From Shewanella marinintestina (GTDB taxonomy: Bacteria > Pseudomonadota > Gammaproteobacteria > Enterobacterales > Shewanellaceae), in contig NZ_JAKILC010000014.1 in assembly GCF_023283845.1 (NCBI RefSeq), positions 1 through 64,000 on the forward strand: a stretch of 64,000 nt of DNA. Reading direction: 5' to 3'. The notes below the pieces were generated by a model. The model was given only the letters and a program-made list of their open reading frames with translations. It was not told the origin of the DNA and made no database searches. Each line of letters starts with the position of its first letter. Positions within the stretch are counted from its first letter, which is position 1. This document shows positions 44,907-54,089 of the stretch, piece after piece. Made by a program: the position numbers and the translations under genes.

Positions 44907-46847
44907 ATGAAAATCTCAACTTTGTCTCTATCTGCCTCGGCGATTCTATTAATTATCGCAGCCTTGCTGGCTGGCGTGGTATTTTGGAGCAGCGAAGAAC
45001 GTCAGTTTAGCGAACAACAAACCTCTGAATTACAAAAGATCCAAACTAAATTCCTCGTCAAAATCAGACGCGATCTCGACGGCTATTTATCCACAGGAAA
45101 TGCTGGTCAGCTTGAACAGGCAAAGCTCAACTTAATCGCAATTCAAAGCCAAATCAGCCAGCAAACTGGCGTTAACACTAAAAAGCTACAAGCCACACTT
45201 CACCAATTTATCCAAGCACTAGACAATGAATACCGAGCAGCAGGAAAACTCGCCGGTAACCCGCGTCAGCTCTTAGCCCATGCTGAATCAGAAATGATAG
45301 ATAATAATCGACGCTTAGCTGACTATGCCTTTCAAGGACAGGCAACACACCTACAACTTGCCGATAAATATATTGCATTAACAACTCGCCTACCGCCTAT
45401 TATTTATGAATTATCGCAAGTCACATCGAACTACTTAATTGATAAAGAGCAGCGTTTAAAATCGATATTAGCTAGCCTGATTAGTGAACTAGAAATATGG
45501 CATAATGAGCTTGATTCTTTAGTCTTGTTAGGCATTTATCAGACTATAGAGGCCGATGAATTTGCATTGGGCGACGATGAAGCAGAGCAGATCGAGGTAG
45601 GTGAAAATTACCGTAACGAGTTGCTAAGCTTAACTAATCGATACAATAAAGAGGTCGCCAACACGCACACATTATTGATTGAAAACCAGCGTACCCAGCA
45701 AGCATTGATTGAAGATGTTGCAATTATCGAAAACTTATTACTCGACCTTGGTGCCCAACAAGATAAACAAAACCAGCTGTTAAAGCAGGAACTCATGCTC
45801 GCGATCTACACTATGGTCTCGATCCTTATCCTGTTTGCTATTGGCTATTTCATATTACAACAACGCCGAGTCATTAATCCGTTAAAGCATTTAAATAACG
45901 CTTTTTCTAAGCTAAGCGAATCAAATAGCCGTGAACGCTTAGCGATTCAACGCCGTTGCGAAACAGGAGAGATTGCTGGTCACTTCAATCAATTATTGCA
46001 TCGCTTTGAACAAGAAGATGAACAGCAACGGCAACAGATCACCCAAGTATCGCAATCCCTCTCGCAATTAGTTGACCGGATCTGTCACATCTCCGCCAGC
46101 ACCGAGCAAACCCAAAGTATTGTGTTAACCGCACAAAATCAAACTGAGCATATTCGGCAATTAGCTAAAGATGTTAGTCAAACCACTGAACAGGTACAGC
46201 AAAGTGCACAACAAACTATGCTGCAAATGCAGCAAAGTCAGCAAGAATCACAAGCGGTACTCGATGCTACAACAGAAACACAAGCAGCCGTAAAGCACTG
46301 TCATCAGTCGCTTGCCAGCCTGACGACCTCTGTTTCAGATGTTTCGCGAATTATCGATGTAATTGGCAACATTGCCGAGCAAACAAATCTACTCGCACTC
46401 AATGCAGCAATTGAGGCAGCCAGAGCTGGTGAGCAAGGTAGAGGATTTGCGGTTGTTGCAGAGGAAGTTCGCAACCTTTCTCAACGTACACAGCTTTCAC
46501 TTAAAGAAATAATGGAGATCCTTAATCAGCTTACCCAAGCCAATAGCGAGCTTGACGCTAGAGTCAATGGGATTGAGGAAGCAACGCAGGCACAAAGAAG
46601 CCGCGCGCAAAGCTTATGGCAAGTAGCCCAAAGTGTACAAACTCAAGCAAGTGCCATGGCGACTACAGCCCAGCAAGGCGCTAATAGTACGCTAGAGCAA
46701 GTGTCACACTTAGATGACTTTGTCGTTGCCATGCAAAGCCTTAAAAATCATGCACAGGCTTCATCAGAGCAGAGCGAAGTCATAGCCAATGAAGTGCAGC
46801 AAAGCGTTGAGAGTATTGAAGTGAGTTTAGGTATTAGGATGGCTTAA
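44907..46847 (+). CDS. Methyl-accepting chemotaxis protein
   Basis: The 646-residue receptor has a first membrane helix (about 7-27), a large helical periplasmic domain (about 30-290), a second helix (about 293-312), a HAMP-like linker and a cytoplasmic signalling domain. The CheA/CheW-contact hairpin reads [41 protein letters not shown]. The ligand-binding part lacks a recognised PAS or Cache fold and looks like a long helical bundle. No chemotaxis genes are adjacent and the ligand is unknown. Stop is followed by a small hairpin (46859-46874). Confidence 0.93.
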   Translation: MKISTLSLSASAILLIIAALLAGVVFWSSEERQFSEQQTSELQKIQTKFLVKIRRDLDGYLSTGNAGQLEQAKLNLIAIQSQISQQTGVNTKKLQATLHQFIQALDNEYRAAGKLAGNPRQLLAHAESEMIDNNRRLADYAFQGQATHLQLADKYIALTTRLPPIIYELSQVTSNYLIDKEQRLKSILASLISELEIWHNELDSLVLLGIYQTIEADEFALGDDEAEQIEVGENYRNELLSLTNRYNKEVANTHTLLIENQRTQQALIEDVAIIENLLLDLGAQQDKQNQLLKQELMLAIYTMVSILILFAIGYFILQQRRVINPLKHLNNAFSKLSESNSRERLAIQRRCETGEIAGHFNQLLHRFEQEDEQQRQQITQVSQSLSQLVDRICHISASTEQTQSIVLTAQNQTEHIRQLAKDVSQTTEQVQQSAQQTMLQMQQSQQESQAVLDATTETQAAVKHCHQSLASLTTSVSDVSRIIDVIGNIAEQTNLLALNAAIEAARAGEQGRGFAVVAEEVRNLSQRTQLSLKEIMEILNQLTQANSELDARVNGIEEATQAQRSRAQSLWQVAQSVQTQASAMATTAQQGANSTLEQVSHLDDFVVAMQSLKNHAQASSEQSEVIANEVQQSVESIEVSLGIRMA

Positions 46848-46891
46848 TAGCCTAAAAAGGAGCCATAAGGCTCCATGGAACTAGCTAGCAT

Positions 46892-47365
46892 TTAAAGTGT
46901 GGCTAAAATAGCTTCAGCAGTACTGACTTCAAACGATTTTGGCGCTTCAACATTTAGCGTTGTAACAACACCGTTATCAACCACCATGGCATAGCGTTGT
47001 GAACGCACGCCGCCAAAGCCTGCTGTATCCATTTCCAAGCCTAGCGCTTGAGTGAAACTAGCATCACCATCCGCAAGCATCATCAGCTCAGCTGCATTTT
47101 GGGTATCGCCCCAAGCTTTCATCACAAATGCGTCGTTAACCGAAACACAAGCGATTAAGTCAACTCCCTTAGCTTTAAGTTGATCAGCAAATACAATAAA
47201 GCCAGGCAGATGCGCTTCAGAGCAAGTGGGGGTAAATGCGCCTGGCACTGCAAATAACACGACTTTTTTATCTGCAAAGAGCTCAGTTATATCATGGTTA
47301 AGCATGCCGTCGTTGGTTAGTTCAGAAAGTGTGCCAGCAGGTAATTTTTGGCCTTGTTCAATCAT
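46892..47365 (-). CDS. Prx5-type peroxiredoxin
   Basis: The 157-residue thiol peroxidase reduces hydrogen peroxide or alkyl hydroperoxides with glutathione/glutaredoxin or thioredoxin. The active site PGAFTPTCSEAHLPGF carries the peroxidatic Cys (about 48), and the resolving region contains FVMKAWG and GGVRSQRYAMVVDNG. Length fits stand-alone Prx5 proteins without the fused glutaredoxin. It is monocistronic and followed on the minus strand by the chemoreceptor gene in convergent orientation. Confidence 0.93.
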   Translation of the reverse strand: MIEQGQKLPAGTLSELTNDGMLNHDITELFADKKVVLFAVPGAFTPTCSEAHLPGFIVFADQLKAKGVDLIACVSVNDAFVMKAWGDTQNAAELMMLADGDASFTQALGLEMDTAGFGGVRSQRYAMVVDNGVVTTLNVEAPKSFEVSTAEAILATL

Positions 47366-47603
47366 TAGAATATTCCTTCATTATGTGTCTAAGTAGAAAA
47401 GTAATTTCCCTAATCCTAGTTGAATTTACGTCAAACAAACACAGAGAGAAAACAAGGTTATCATTACGCTTAGTTAAAACACTCGAGTTTATAAAAATAG
47501 AACTTTAATTAACAGTAATTATTGCCATTAAATATATAGCATTAATAATGCGTTTTTAATAATAAACATGCTGCATATAATTAAAACTATAACGTTCCAC
47601 TTA

Positions 47604-48611
47604 TTACACACTTTCACAAATTGCTTTATTACAAACAACTACATTACCAATTATTGAAATTACATCATCCCTTTCGTACTGACTATTTACATAATCGAAA
47701 AATGACTTAAAAATGAATTCAATCAAATAATTTGTTTCTTGAGAACCATAGCGCGTCTTACTAATATACAAACGATAATTACACTCTATTTCATCTATTT
47801 GCGGTGGACCTTTCAAAAGGGTCAAGCCAGAGAGATCTTTAGGTAAGGAAACTGCCGAAGTGTAAGTAATAGCATTGCTATTATGCAACGCACTAAAAAT
47901 ACTACTGACATAACCGAGTCTACCAACAAAATTAGGCTCAAGACCATGCTGTTTCAACACTCGCTCAATAAGCGAATTACCATTGTTATTCCATCCAGCA
48001 AGATCATTTAAAATTACCGGATACATAGCGAGATCTTCTAAGGTTATTTGTCCCTGTTTACTCAGAGGATGCCCCTCTCTAACTACGCATAATCTGTAAC
48101 AAGGGACGACTTCAACATCATAAATTCCTTTAGTACCATTTTGCATAATATGAATACCAAAATGAACTGCCCCTTTATCTAAATCCTTCATTGCGTTTAG
48201 GTACCAAGGCCTTGCGCACAGCGCTACCTTGGGCAAAGTTTTTTGTAGATCTGTGAATAACTTGCCAAACCAACCACAGGCAGTATCGTCGGCAACCAAT
48301 GAAAGTTCGCGCTCGATTTGAGACGGTGAAAAATCATTACCGTGAATGAGTTCTTCTTCGACACGATTAATAATATCTTGAGCAAAATGTCCGACTTGCA
48401 AACATCGTTCAGTAGGTTTCAACCCTTTACCCGTTCTGATAAACATCTCATCTGAAAATATGCCGCGTAGTCGTCGCAAGTGGTAGCTTATCGTCGACTG
48501 GCTCATACCCAGTTCATCAGAAGCAACACAAGCATTACCATGCTTTATAAGACTCACAATTAACTGTAAGTGAGCGATAGATAGATCCTTTACGCTTTCA
48601 TTGCTATTCAT
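47604..48611 (-). CDS. LysR-family regulator at the edge of sulfotransferase module 1
   Basis: The 335-residue protein has an N-terminal winged helix (about 12-70: IAHLQLIVSLIKHGNACVASDELGMSQSTISYHLRRLR) and a LysR substrate-binding domain (about 100-300). The tail beyond 310 is longer than average. It lies directly downstream of, and on the same strand as, the porin-AssT unit 49576-48766, and 154 bp from it. A role in controlling sulfate-ester genes is inferred only from position. Confidence 0.88.
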   Translation of the reverse strand: MNSNESVKDLSIAHLQLIVSLIKHGNACVASDELGMSQSTISYHLRRLRGIFSDEMFIRTGKGLKPTERCLQVGHFAQDIINRVEEELIHGNDFSPSQIERELSLVADDTACGWFGKLFTDLQKTLPKVALCARPWYLNAMKDLDKGAVHFGIHIMQNGTKGIYDVEVVPCYRLCVVREGHPLSKQGQITLEDLAMYPVILNDLAGWNNNGNSLIERVLKQHGLEPNFVGRLGYVSSIFSALHNSNAITYTSAVSLPKDLSGLTLLKGPPQIDEIECNYRLYISKTRYGSQETNYLIEFIFKSFFDYVNSQYERDDVISIIGNVVVCNKAICESV

Positions 48612-48765
48612 CTAACTTCCTTGAGAACATATTGACATGTTTAGATATTAATCGTTAGCGAACCAGCAAAACACCTTCGTTAGCTGTATCTCATAAGTTG
48701 TTCACACATATTAAAAAACTGGGATACAGAGATAAAGTAACCACCTGTTCCGCATCCCATTTCCC

Positions 48766-49524
48766 TTAAAAGTTATAACCTGCTTCAAAGAGTAATTCAC
48801 CACCACCGTTCAACGCGCCCCCCCAGCTTTTGCGGTGCTTATATAACGTACTAACAAAGAACTGAGAGTTAAAACGATAGTCGATACCTATAATTGCTTG
48901 ATGACCATATGAGTCAAAGCCAAATACTTCACGATGTTCATCACTTCTATCAAACTGCGCTTCGTAATAAGCCTTAGCGAACCATTCAGATGTCAAAGGG
49001 TAGCCAAGCATAATAGTAGTAGCGCCTCCTGATGCACCATTAAAGGACTTACCCGTAGGCGAAAAAGTGCCATAGGCATACTGCATACCTAAACCTATCG
49101 TTCCCTTTAGTTTTCCTAGGGAGACATCGTAAGAACCACCTAAATAAAAATTTTGCTCCATCCAAGGTTTATTGGCGCAAGTGAATGATTGTCCCCAAAT
49201 ATTAAATGGTGAATCACCAAGGTTATAATCCAGCTTCAACCAAGCTTTAGTGGTTGCGCCTGCATCTTTTCCTTGCTGGTTTTCAGCGCTGTCTAGTGGG
49301 TTTTCAAACCTTAACCAGCCTGTCGCACTTCCCCAGTCGGCAATTGTGGTATGGCCTAGAATTAGATGAGCCTGATCATAGAGATTTGGGTTTTTATCTT
49401 CGGCATCGAGTAAGTATTCATAACCGACAATAATATTATTTTGCTGAAATAGTACTTCTGCATTGGCAGCTGATACCCCGGATAGACTTAATACTACAGC
49501 GGCAATTGGCGTTGAAATTTTCAT
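48766..49524 (-). CDS. Tsx/OmpK-like outer-membrane channel, module 1
   Basis: The 252-residue protein has a signal peptide (cleaved near ANA, about residue 22) and alternating amphipathic strands ending in a C-terminal Phe (FEAGYNF), as required for BAM-dependent outer-membrane barrels. Size and patterns such as WGSATGWLRFE and GIDYRFNSQFFVSTLYKHRKSW fit the Tsx/OmpK nucleoside-channel superfamily. It follows assT on the same strand after a terminator-like hairpin, and the second assT also has a barrel gene beside it, so a role in uptake of sulfate esters or acceptors is inferred. Confidence 0.75.
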   Translation of the reverse strand: MKISTPIAAVVLSLSGVSAANAEVLFQQNNIIVGYEYLLDAEDKNPNLYDQAHLILGHTTIADWGSATGWLRFENPLDSAENQQGKDAGATTKAWLKLDYNLGDSPFNIWGQSFTCANKPWMEQNFYLGGSYDVSLGKLKGTIGLGMQYAYGTFSPTGKSFNGASGGATTIMLGYPLTSEWFAKAYYEAQFDRSDEHREVFGFDSYGHQAIIGIDYRFNSQFFVSTLYKHRKSWGGALNGGGELLFEAGYNF

Positions 49525-49535
49525 TATTTTCCCCT

Positions 49536-49562
49536 AAAAAAATAGCGGGCCCATAGGGCCCG
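49536..49562 (-). terminator. Intercistronic hairpin with T-run between assT1 and its porin
   Basis: cgggccc-ata-gggcccg (49546-49562) is a perfect 7-bp GC stem; on the minus strand it is followed by ctattttttt, a terminator signature, 12-39 nt after the assT1 stop and just before the porin ribosome-binding site (agggga). Partial termination could make more assT than porin transcript. Confidence 0.75.
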
Positions 49563-49575
49563 ATTGGTTATTTCT

Positions 49576-51366
49576 TTACTGACCAAATTGGCTAGTAGGA
49601 TTAACAATGATTGCGCGGTAATGAGGTGAATTTGGCTTGTCTGACAATACGTCAATCTCAATCTTCACTTTCTTATCGTCATAACCAATTTCATTAATTC
49701 GACCAATGGTGCGCTCACCAGGCGTATAGAGATGAACCGAACCACCAAAACCAAACATGGTGTTCTTATCTTCCATATACTCTACGTTTGATGTGATCGG
49801 GCTATACCAGTCATAGCCACGGTCTTTACCGTATTCCCATGTCTGCTGCACAGTCATGTTCTTATCGTCAATTTTGTATTCAACGAAACGAGTGTATTTC
49901 ATGGTTGGTAAAGCTGGCTGCTCATGAGCACGACCATCACCATTATCTAGCACTGTTAAGTTGCCAGTAGTGTTATTTAGCCATGCAGTATGCTGGGTGT
50001 AGGTGAAATCGAAATCGCCTTCACAAACACCTTTCTCAGTACAGTTGATAGGCTTACCATTTTTATCGACTGGCTTAAGTAACTTCTTAGAAAGCTCTTT
50101 GTTCCAGCCTTCTGATGGGGCTAAAATCCATTTAACTTCCTTGTCTCGCGTCACTTTTGCTACACCTTGGTGACGGAACGACAGAATAATAGAGTCATCT
50201 TTTGGATCGTATTCGATAGAGTTGATATGCGCCCAGTTACGTCCTGCCGCGATGCCAGGAATATCACCGTATGGCGCATTGATTTCCATTTCTGCAGTTT
50301 GGCCCATTTGGTCAATATCGACGTTCAAACAAACCGCGCCCATATCTAACGCTTCAAGTAATGCATCACGATATGGATCCATAATTTCATTCAAGTTCCA
50401 TACATCAACTAGGTTGCCTTGCTGATCAATTTGTAGAATATGATCGCGTACCGTATGCACGATATCGCCTTGTGGGTTTTTGTAGTTAGCTTTAGCTGCA
50501 CGCACTAAAGAGTGGCCATTTGGCATGATGTTGTGTTCATGGGAAGCGTCGATATAACCACGCGGCAGACGGCGCTGCTCAAAGTTACCGAGTAAATCAA
50601 ACGTACCGTATTGCTGACCCTGAACGAAAGTAATACGACCTTCGCCATTGTCATGTAAGCCCATCAAGTAGCCACGTTTGTTCGCATCAATGCCGACACC
50701 ATCGTAAACCGCGTCTTGATCAAGCCACCAGCGAATATCACCATTAGTATCGACAACATAAGTCATAGGCGCGTTATCAAAAGTAATAGAGCCCATTGCA
50801 GGAGTCGATTCAAAAATACCAGCATCTTTACTCTTTTGACCTGACCAATGTAGATCAGAACCTTGCTGGTTATATGTATGGCTGTTAACTAAATAGAGAC
50901 GGTTTTCAAAGCCTTTAGCCACCTGCTTCACCTGAACCTCCTGCATAACAGTCACGTTTCTGTTATCCATATATTCATTGGTGATAGGGCCAGTTAGTAC
51001 TTTATAATCTTCTTTGACCTTTTTACCGTCTAGCTTGTATTTGACTGTCACTTGGTTGTTATGGTCAGCATATAGACCAAATAGTGGGATACCGTCATGG
51101 GTATTAATGGTTTGCTGCCCTACAGGGTAGTTAATATCAACGCCCTTCTTACCCTTGCCATGCACGGTTACTGATACATCAGTTGGACGCTTACTGCCTA
51201 AATCCAATACTGCTGTTAATGGTGAATTACCATATGGGTTAACTAGAATAGCTCCTAATTGACCAGCCGCAGGTGCAGGTTTAAAACCGGCAGCCTCTGA
51301 ATCAAAAGCAACTGTTGATTGAAATAATGCAGCCATTACCGCAGCAGCTAAAATATGACGTTTCAT
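49576..51366 (-). CDS. assT: Periplasmic arylsulfate sulfotransferase AssT, module 1
   Basis: AssT moves a sulfuryl group from a phenolic sulfate ester to another phenol without PAPS, through a sulfo-histidine intermediate. The 596-residue protein has a signal peptide (about 1-25), an N-terminal beta domain with VTVHGKGKKGVDINY, and a six-bladed propeller. Residues aligned with the E. coli enzyme are present: H276 in SHEHN, H380 in WAHINS, R398 in SFRHQ and the nucleophile H459 in TQHTAW. The essential disulfide is C442-x5-C448. Its start has a clear ggag site. Divergent from dsbL-dsbI across 459 bp, it is the substrate expected for that oxidase pair. Confidence 0.95.
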   Translation of the reverse strand: MKRHILAAAVMAALFQSTVAFDSEAAGFKPAPAAGQLGAILVNPYGNSPLTAVLDLGSKRPTDVSVTVHGKGKKGVDINYPVGQQTINTHDGIPLFGLYADHNNQVTVKYKLDGKKVKEDYKVLTGPITNEYMDNRNVTVMQEVQVKQVAKGFENRLYLVNSHTYNQQGSDLHWSGQKSKDAGIFESTPAMGSITFDNAPMTYVVDTNGDIRWWLDQDAVYDGVGIDANKRGYLMGLHDNGEGRITFVQGQQYGTFDLLGNFEQRRLPRGYIDASHEHNIMPNGHSLVRAAKANYKNPQGDIVHTVRDHILQIDQQGNLVDVWNLNEIMDPYRDALLEALDMGAVCLNVDIDQMGQTAEMEINAPYGDIPGIAAGRNWAHINSIEYDPKDDSIILSFRHQGVAKVTRDKEVKWILAPSEGWNKELSKKLLKPVDKNGKPINCTEKGVCEGDFDFTYTQHTAWLNNTTGNLTVLDNGDGRAHEQPALPTMKYTRFVEYKIDDKNMTVQQTWEYGKDRGYDWYSPITSNVEYMEDKNTMFGFGGSVHLYTPGERTIGRINEIGYDDKKVKIEIDVLSDKPNSPHYRAIIVNPTSQFGQ

Positions 51367-51825
51367 CGCATCTCCAAATATATTTTCTATTTATTAAATT
51401 AATTAACGGGAACGAAAAAACAATAAACAACCAAAACAAAATTAATTGAGAATAAAGTCACACTATTAATTTAGAAACTAAAATCTTTCATCACAACAAA
51501 ACATAAAACATGAAATAACGGTCGAATCAAAAAAACATAAATACCGATATTCAATTAATAAAACACAACGTAAAAAATAAAATACTATGACTTTTAAATT
51601 TTAAATAGCATCAATTTGAATTTTTAAAATCGGCAAAATAAACACAACCAAGTTAAAAGTATCGAAAAGGAAAGTTAATAGTAAAAATAAAGTGAGATCT
51701 TAATCACGATTTTAAATCAGTTTTTATAAATAGAATGCGTCATCAAAAAAACAATAACTGATCTAATTCCAGTAAAAATAATTTTTAATCATCATTTTAA
51801 AACTACTATATTTTTGGAGAATCCA
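51367..51825. other. Divergent AT-rich promoter region, assT1 / dsbL1
   Basis: 459 bp of very AT-rich sequence, with no credible ORF, between divergent start codons. It must hold promoters for both halves of module 1. The only patterned site seen is gtgagatcttaatcac (51692-51707). Confidence 0.6.
51692..51707 (+). promoter_or_regulatory. CRP-like imperfect palindrome upstream of dsbL1
   Basis: gtga-gatcttaa-tcac has GTGA and TCAC half-sites but an 8-nt spacer instead of the usual 6 for CRP. It may bind CRP weakly or another regulator. Confidence 0.3.
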
Positions 51826-52437
51826 ATGAAAAAGTCTCTCATCGCCATCGCTGCAACCCTATTCCTATCTTTTGGCGCTAATGCCGCTACTGAAGGGGTT
51901 GAATACCAAATATTACCAGAAGCTGCACAGTTCAATGCGCCAAACCAAGTGGTAAAGATCTACTCGATTAACTGCCCTTTCTGCTACAAATATGAAAAAG
52001 CCGGTATTCCAAATGAGAAGCTGCTACCTGCAGGCAGCACATTAGATCAATTCCACATCACCAGTAAGCCACCTTTTGGCGTTGAAAAGTCCACTGCTCT
52101 CGCTATCGCCAAAGAGATCAAAGGCGACAAAGTATTCAAGCAATTAAAAGACAAATACTACGACCAATACCACGTTAAAAAAGTGAAGTTTAAAGATGCA
52201 GACTCGACTATCGCCTTTACGTTAGACACCTTAGGCATGAGTCGTGCTGAGTTTGACAAATATGCTCAAGATCCAAAAGTAAAACAGCTAATGACCAAGT
52301 GGGACCAAGGTGTTGAAGTCGCGAAAATCCAAGGGGTTCCTGCAATTACTGTTAACGGTAAATACCTGATTAACACTAAATCAATCCGCTCTATGGATAT
52401 GTTGAAAGAGCTGATTGCAGAACTGTCGGCTAAGTAA
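51826..52437 (+). CDS. dsbL: DsbL-type thiol oxidase dedicated to AssT, copy 1
   Basis: DsbL is a periplasmic DsbA homologue that forms the disulfide of AssT. The 203-residue protein has a signal peptide cleaved after GANA (residue 20), the active site C50-P-F-C53 (the CPFC of uropathogenic E. coli DsbL rather than CPHC of DsbA) and a cis-Pro loop in GVPAITVNGKY. The surface is Lys-rich, as reported for DsbL. ATG 51826 has ggag at good spacing; an in-frame TTG at 51814 overlaps that site. The dsbI gene follows after 9 nt. It is nearly identical to 58926-59537. Confidence 0.93.
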   Translation: MKKSLIAIAATLFLSFGANAATEGVEYQILPEAAQFNAPNQVVKIYSINCPFCYKYEKAGIPNEKLLPAGSTLDQFHITSKPPFGVEKSTALAIAKEIKGDKVFKQLKDKYYDQYHVKKVKFKDADSTIAFTLDTLGMSRAEFDKYAQDPKVKQLMTKWDQGVEVAKIQGVPAITVNGKYLINTKSIRSMDMLKELIAELSAK

Positions 52438-53040
52438 GGAATAATCATGTCAATTAAAGACTATTGGAATCAGTTTAAGGCTGCTCCGGCCGACAACTTG
52501 ATGACCATGCAGAATCAGCGACCGATTTGGGTCGTTATGGTGGGAGCCGCAGCATTCCTTATTCTATCTGCAATCCTCTACTTCCAGCTATTTCTGGCAA
52601 TGGATCCTTGTGAGCTCTGTGTTTACATTCGCTTCAGCCAGTGTTGTATCGTCATTGCCGGTTTGATCATCTTGATCGACCCGAAAAACAACATACTCAA
52701 GTTCTTAGGTTTATTGCTGGCTTGGTATGCGGTGATCCAAGGTTGGATGTGGTCCTATGAATTAATGAAGATCCACGATGCGGCACATATGGTTGTTGAT
52801 GAATCGATGGACTTCTTTGCGGCGGCAGGTGATGCAGCAGGTTCAGCGTGCTCTACTGACCCACGCTTCCCACTTAATTTACCTCTTGATGAATGGCTAC
52901 CATTCGAGTTTGCCCCAACAGGCGGTTGTGGTGAGGACGATTGGACATTACTCGGTATGAACATGGCACATTACTGCATGATCGCTTATACCGTATTTAT
53001 GGTCTGCTTAGCACCACAAACATTTGGCTGGTTGCGTTCA
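51826..53040. repeat. dsbL-dsbI direct repeat, copy 1 (partner 58926-60140)
   Basis: The whole dsbL-dsbI segment is repeated at a constant offset of 7100 bp without indels until the last codons of dsbI. Perfect blocks include 52025-52256 (232 bp) and 52351-52499 (149 bp, crossing the dsbL-dsbI junction), separated by stretches with many synonymous differences. Confidence 0.93.
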
Positions 53041-53055
53041 CTCATTAAAAAATAA
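52447..53055 (+). CDS. dsbI: DsbI-type quinone reductase partner of DsbL, copy 1
   Basis: DsbI, a DsbB homologue, reoxidises DsbL and passes electrons to quinone. The 202-residue inner-membrane protein has four helices (about 28-50, 64-78, 84-104, 170-190). The first periplasmic loop has C55-E-L-C58 and the second loop carries C135 and C161, the two redox pairs of the family. The second loop is long and contains DPRFPLNLPLDEWLPFEF. It is co-transcribed with dsbL and followed by a terminator at 53073. Confidence 0.92.
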   Translation: MSIKDYWNQFKAAPADNLMTMQNQRPIWVVMVGAAAFLILSAILYFQLFLAMDPCELCVYIRFSQCCIVIAGLIILIDPKNNILKFLGLLLAWYAVIQGWMWSYELMKIHDAAHMVVDESMDFFAAAGDAAGSACSTDPRFPLNLPLDEWLPFEFAPTGGCGEDDWTLLGMNMAHYCMIAYTVFMVCLAPQTFGWLRSLIKK

Positions 53056-53072
53056 GATCCCTTTAACCTTTC

Positions 53073-53103
53073 AAATGGCCATGATATTTCATGGCCATTT
53101 TTA
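53073..53103 (+). terminator. Terminator after dsbI copy 1
   Basis: aaatggccatga (53073-53084) pairs with tcatggccattt (53089-53100), followed by tttatt. It lies 18 nt after the stop; copy 2 has no equivalent sequence. Confidence 0.85.
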
Positions 53104-53166
53104 TTATATTGTGCGCAGCTTTAGGGTTTAATAAGAACGGATAGTGATAAGCTAATAAGAAACAAT

Positions 53167-53997
53167 ATGAATATTCCCTTAGTCGGCTTTAGAAACGATC
53201 GTCAACCGATAGAGATCCTGTCCTTAGCTAAGTTTTATCAACAGCGTGATAATTACAAACCAAAACCCGATTCGTTTCATCGAGTCGAATTTCACTGCTT
53301 ACTCCGCTGTCGCTCAGCAGGCGTGCACCATATAGACTTTGACTCCTTCAGCTATAAAGCAGGTGAACTGATTTATATCGCTGCAGGACAAGTTCACGCC
53401 TATGACTTTTCTCAGCCCTTATCTGGTGAAATGATTATATTTACGCGAAATATTTACCACAAAATACGAACTCTGCTGCCTGACGACAGCCTTAAGCTAT
53501 TTCGCCAGCAACCTATATTACGGCCACAGCCAGAAAGTGCATTAGTATTAACCCGCTGTATAGAATTACTCAAACAGCAACAACTCAACCGGCTACCACT
53601 GCTTAGCCAAGAGTTAGCACTCGCTAACTTGTTACTTATTGCAACTCAAGGACAGCGCTGCGCGACGGAATCCCCCCTAATACTGCATCAGTATCAACAA
53701 TTACAGGCCTTGATTCAGGCTAACATGGTCTCTAGCCGCCACGGCATTGATTATTGTCGGTTAATGGCAATGAGCTTTACCAAATTAAACGGCATTTGTG
53801 TCAAAGTAAGTGGTTACACACTGAAACGAACTATCGACAACCAAATAATATTGGAAGCTAAGCGCTTACTCGTTACTGAAAAGCTGAATATTAATCAGAT
53901 ATCGGATCGACTCGGCTTTGATGAAACCACTAACTTCTGCAAGTTTTTCAAAAAGCACACAGGAGTCACACCAAAGCAATTTCGCCATCGAGAGTGA
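53167..53997 (+). CDS. AraC-family regulator between module 1 and the alkylsulfatase
   Basis: The 276-residue protein has an N-terminal cupin-like effector domain (about 30-110: FHCLLRCRSAGVHHIDFDSFSYKAGELIYIAAGQVHAYDF) and a C-terminal double helix-turn-helix (about 185-275) ending RLGFDETTNFCKFFKKHTGVTPKQFRH. It is co-directional with the sulfatase gene 93 bp downstream, which it may regulate. No ribosome-binding site is striking (ataagaaac before ATG). The ligand is unknown. Confidence 0.88.
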   Translation: MNIPLVGFRNDRQPIEILSLAKFYQQRDNYKPKPDSFHRVEFHCLLRCRSAGVHHIDFDSFSYKAGELIYIAAGQVHAYDFSQPLSGEMIIFTRNIYHKIRTLLPDDSLKLFRQQPILRPQPESALVLTRCIELLKQQQLNRLPLLSQELALANLLLIATQGQRCATESPLILHQYQQLQALIQANMVSSRHGIDYCRLMAMSFTKLNGICVKVSGYTLKRTIDNQIILEAKRLLVTEKLNINQISDRLGFDETTNFCKFFKKHTGVTPKQFRHRE

Positions 53998-54089
53998 CAA
54001 GATTTACCATTTTACAATCACTTTATACCTGCTCTTAATTATCGAATTTTCATAGCATCTAGCCATAACGATTATTTAATAAGGCTCCT

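Noticed and set aside
51692-51707. Canonical CRP site upstream of dsbL1
   Set aside because: Half-sites are present but the spacer is 8 nt rather than 6; kept only as a low-confidence site.
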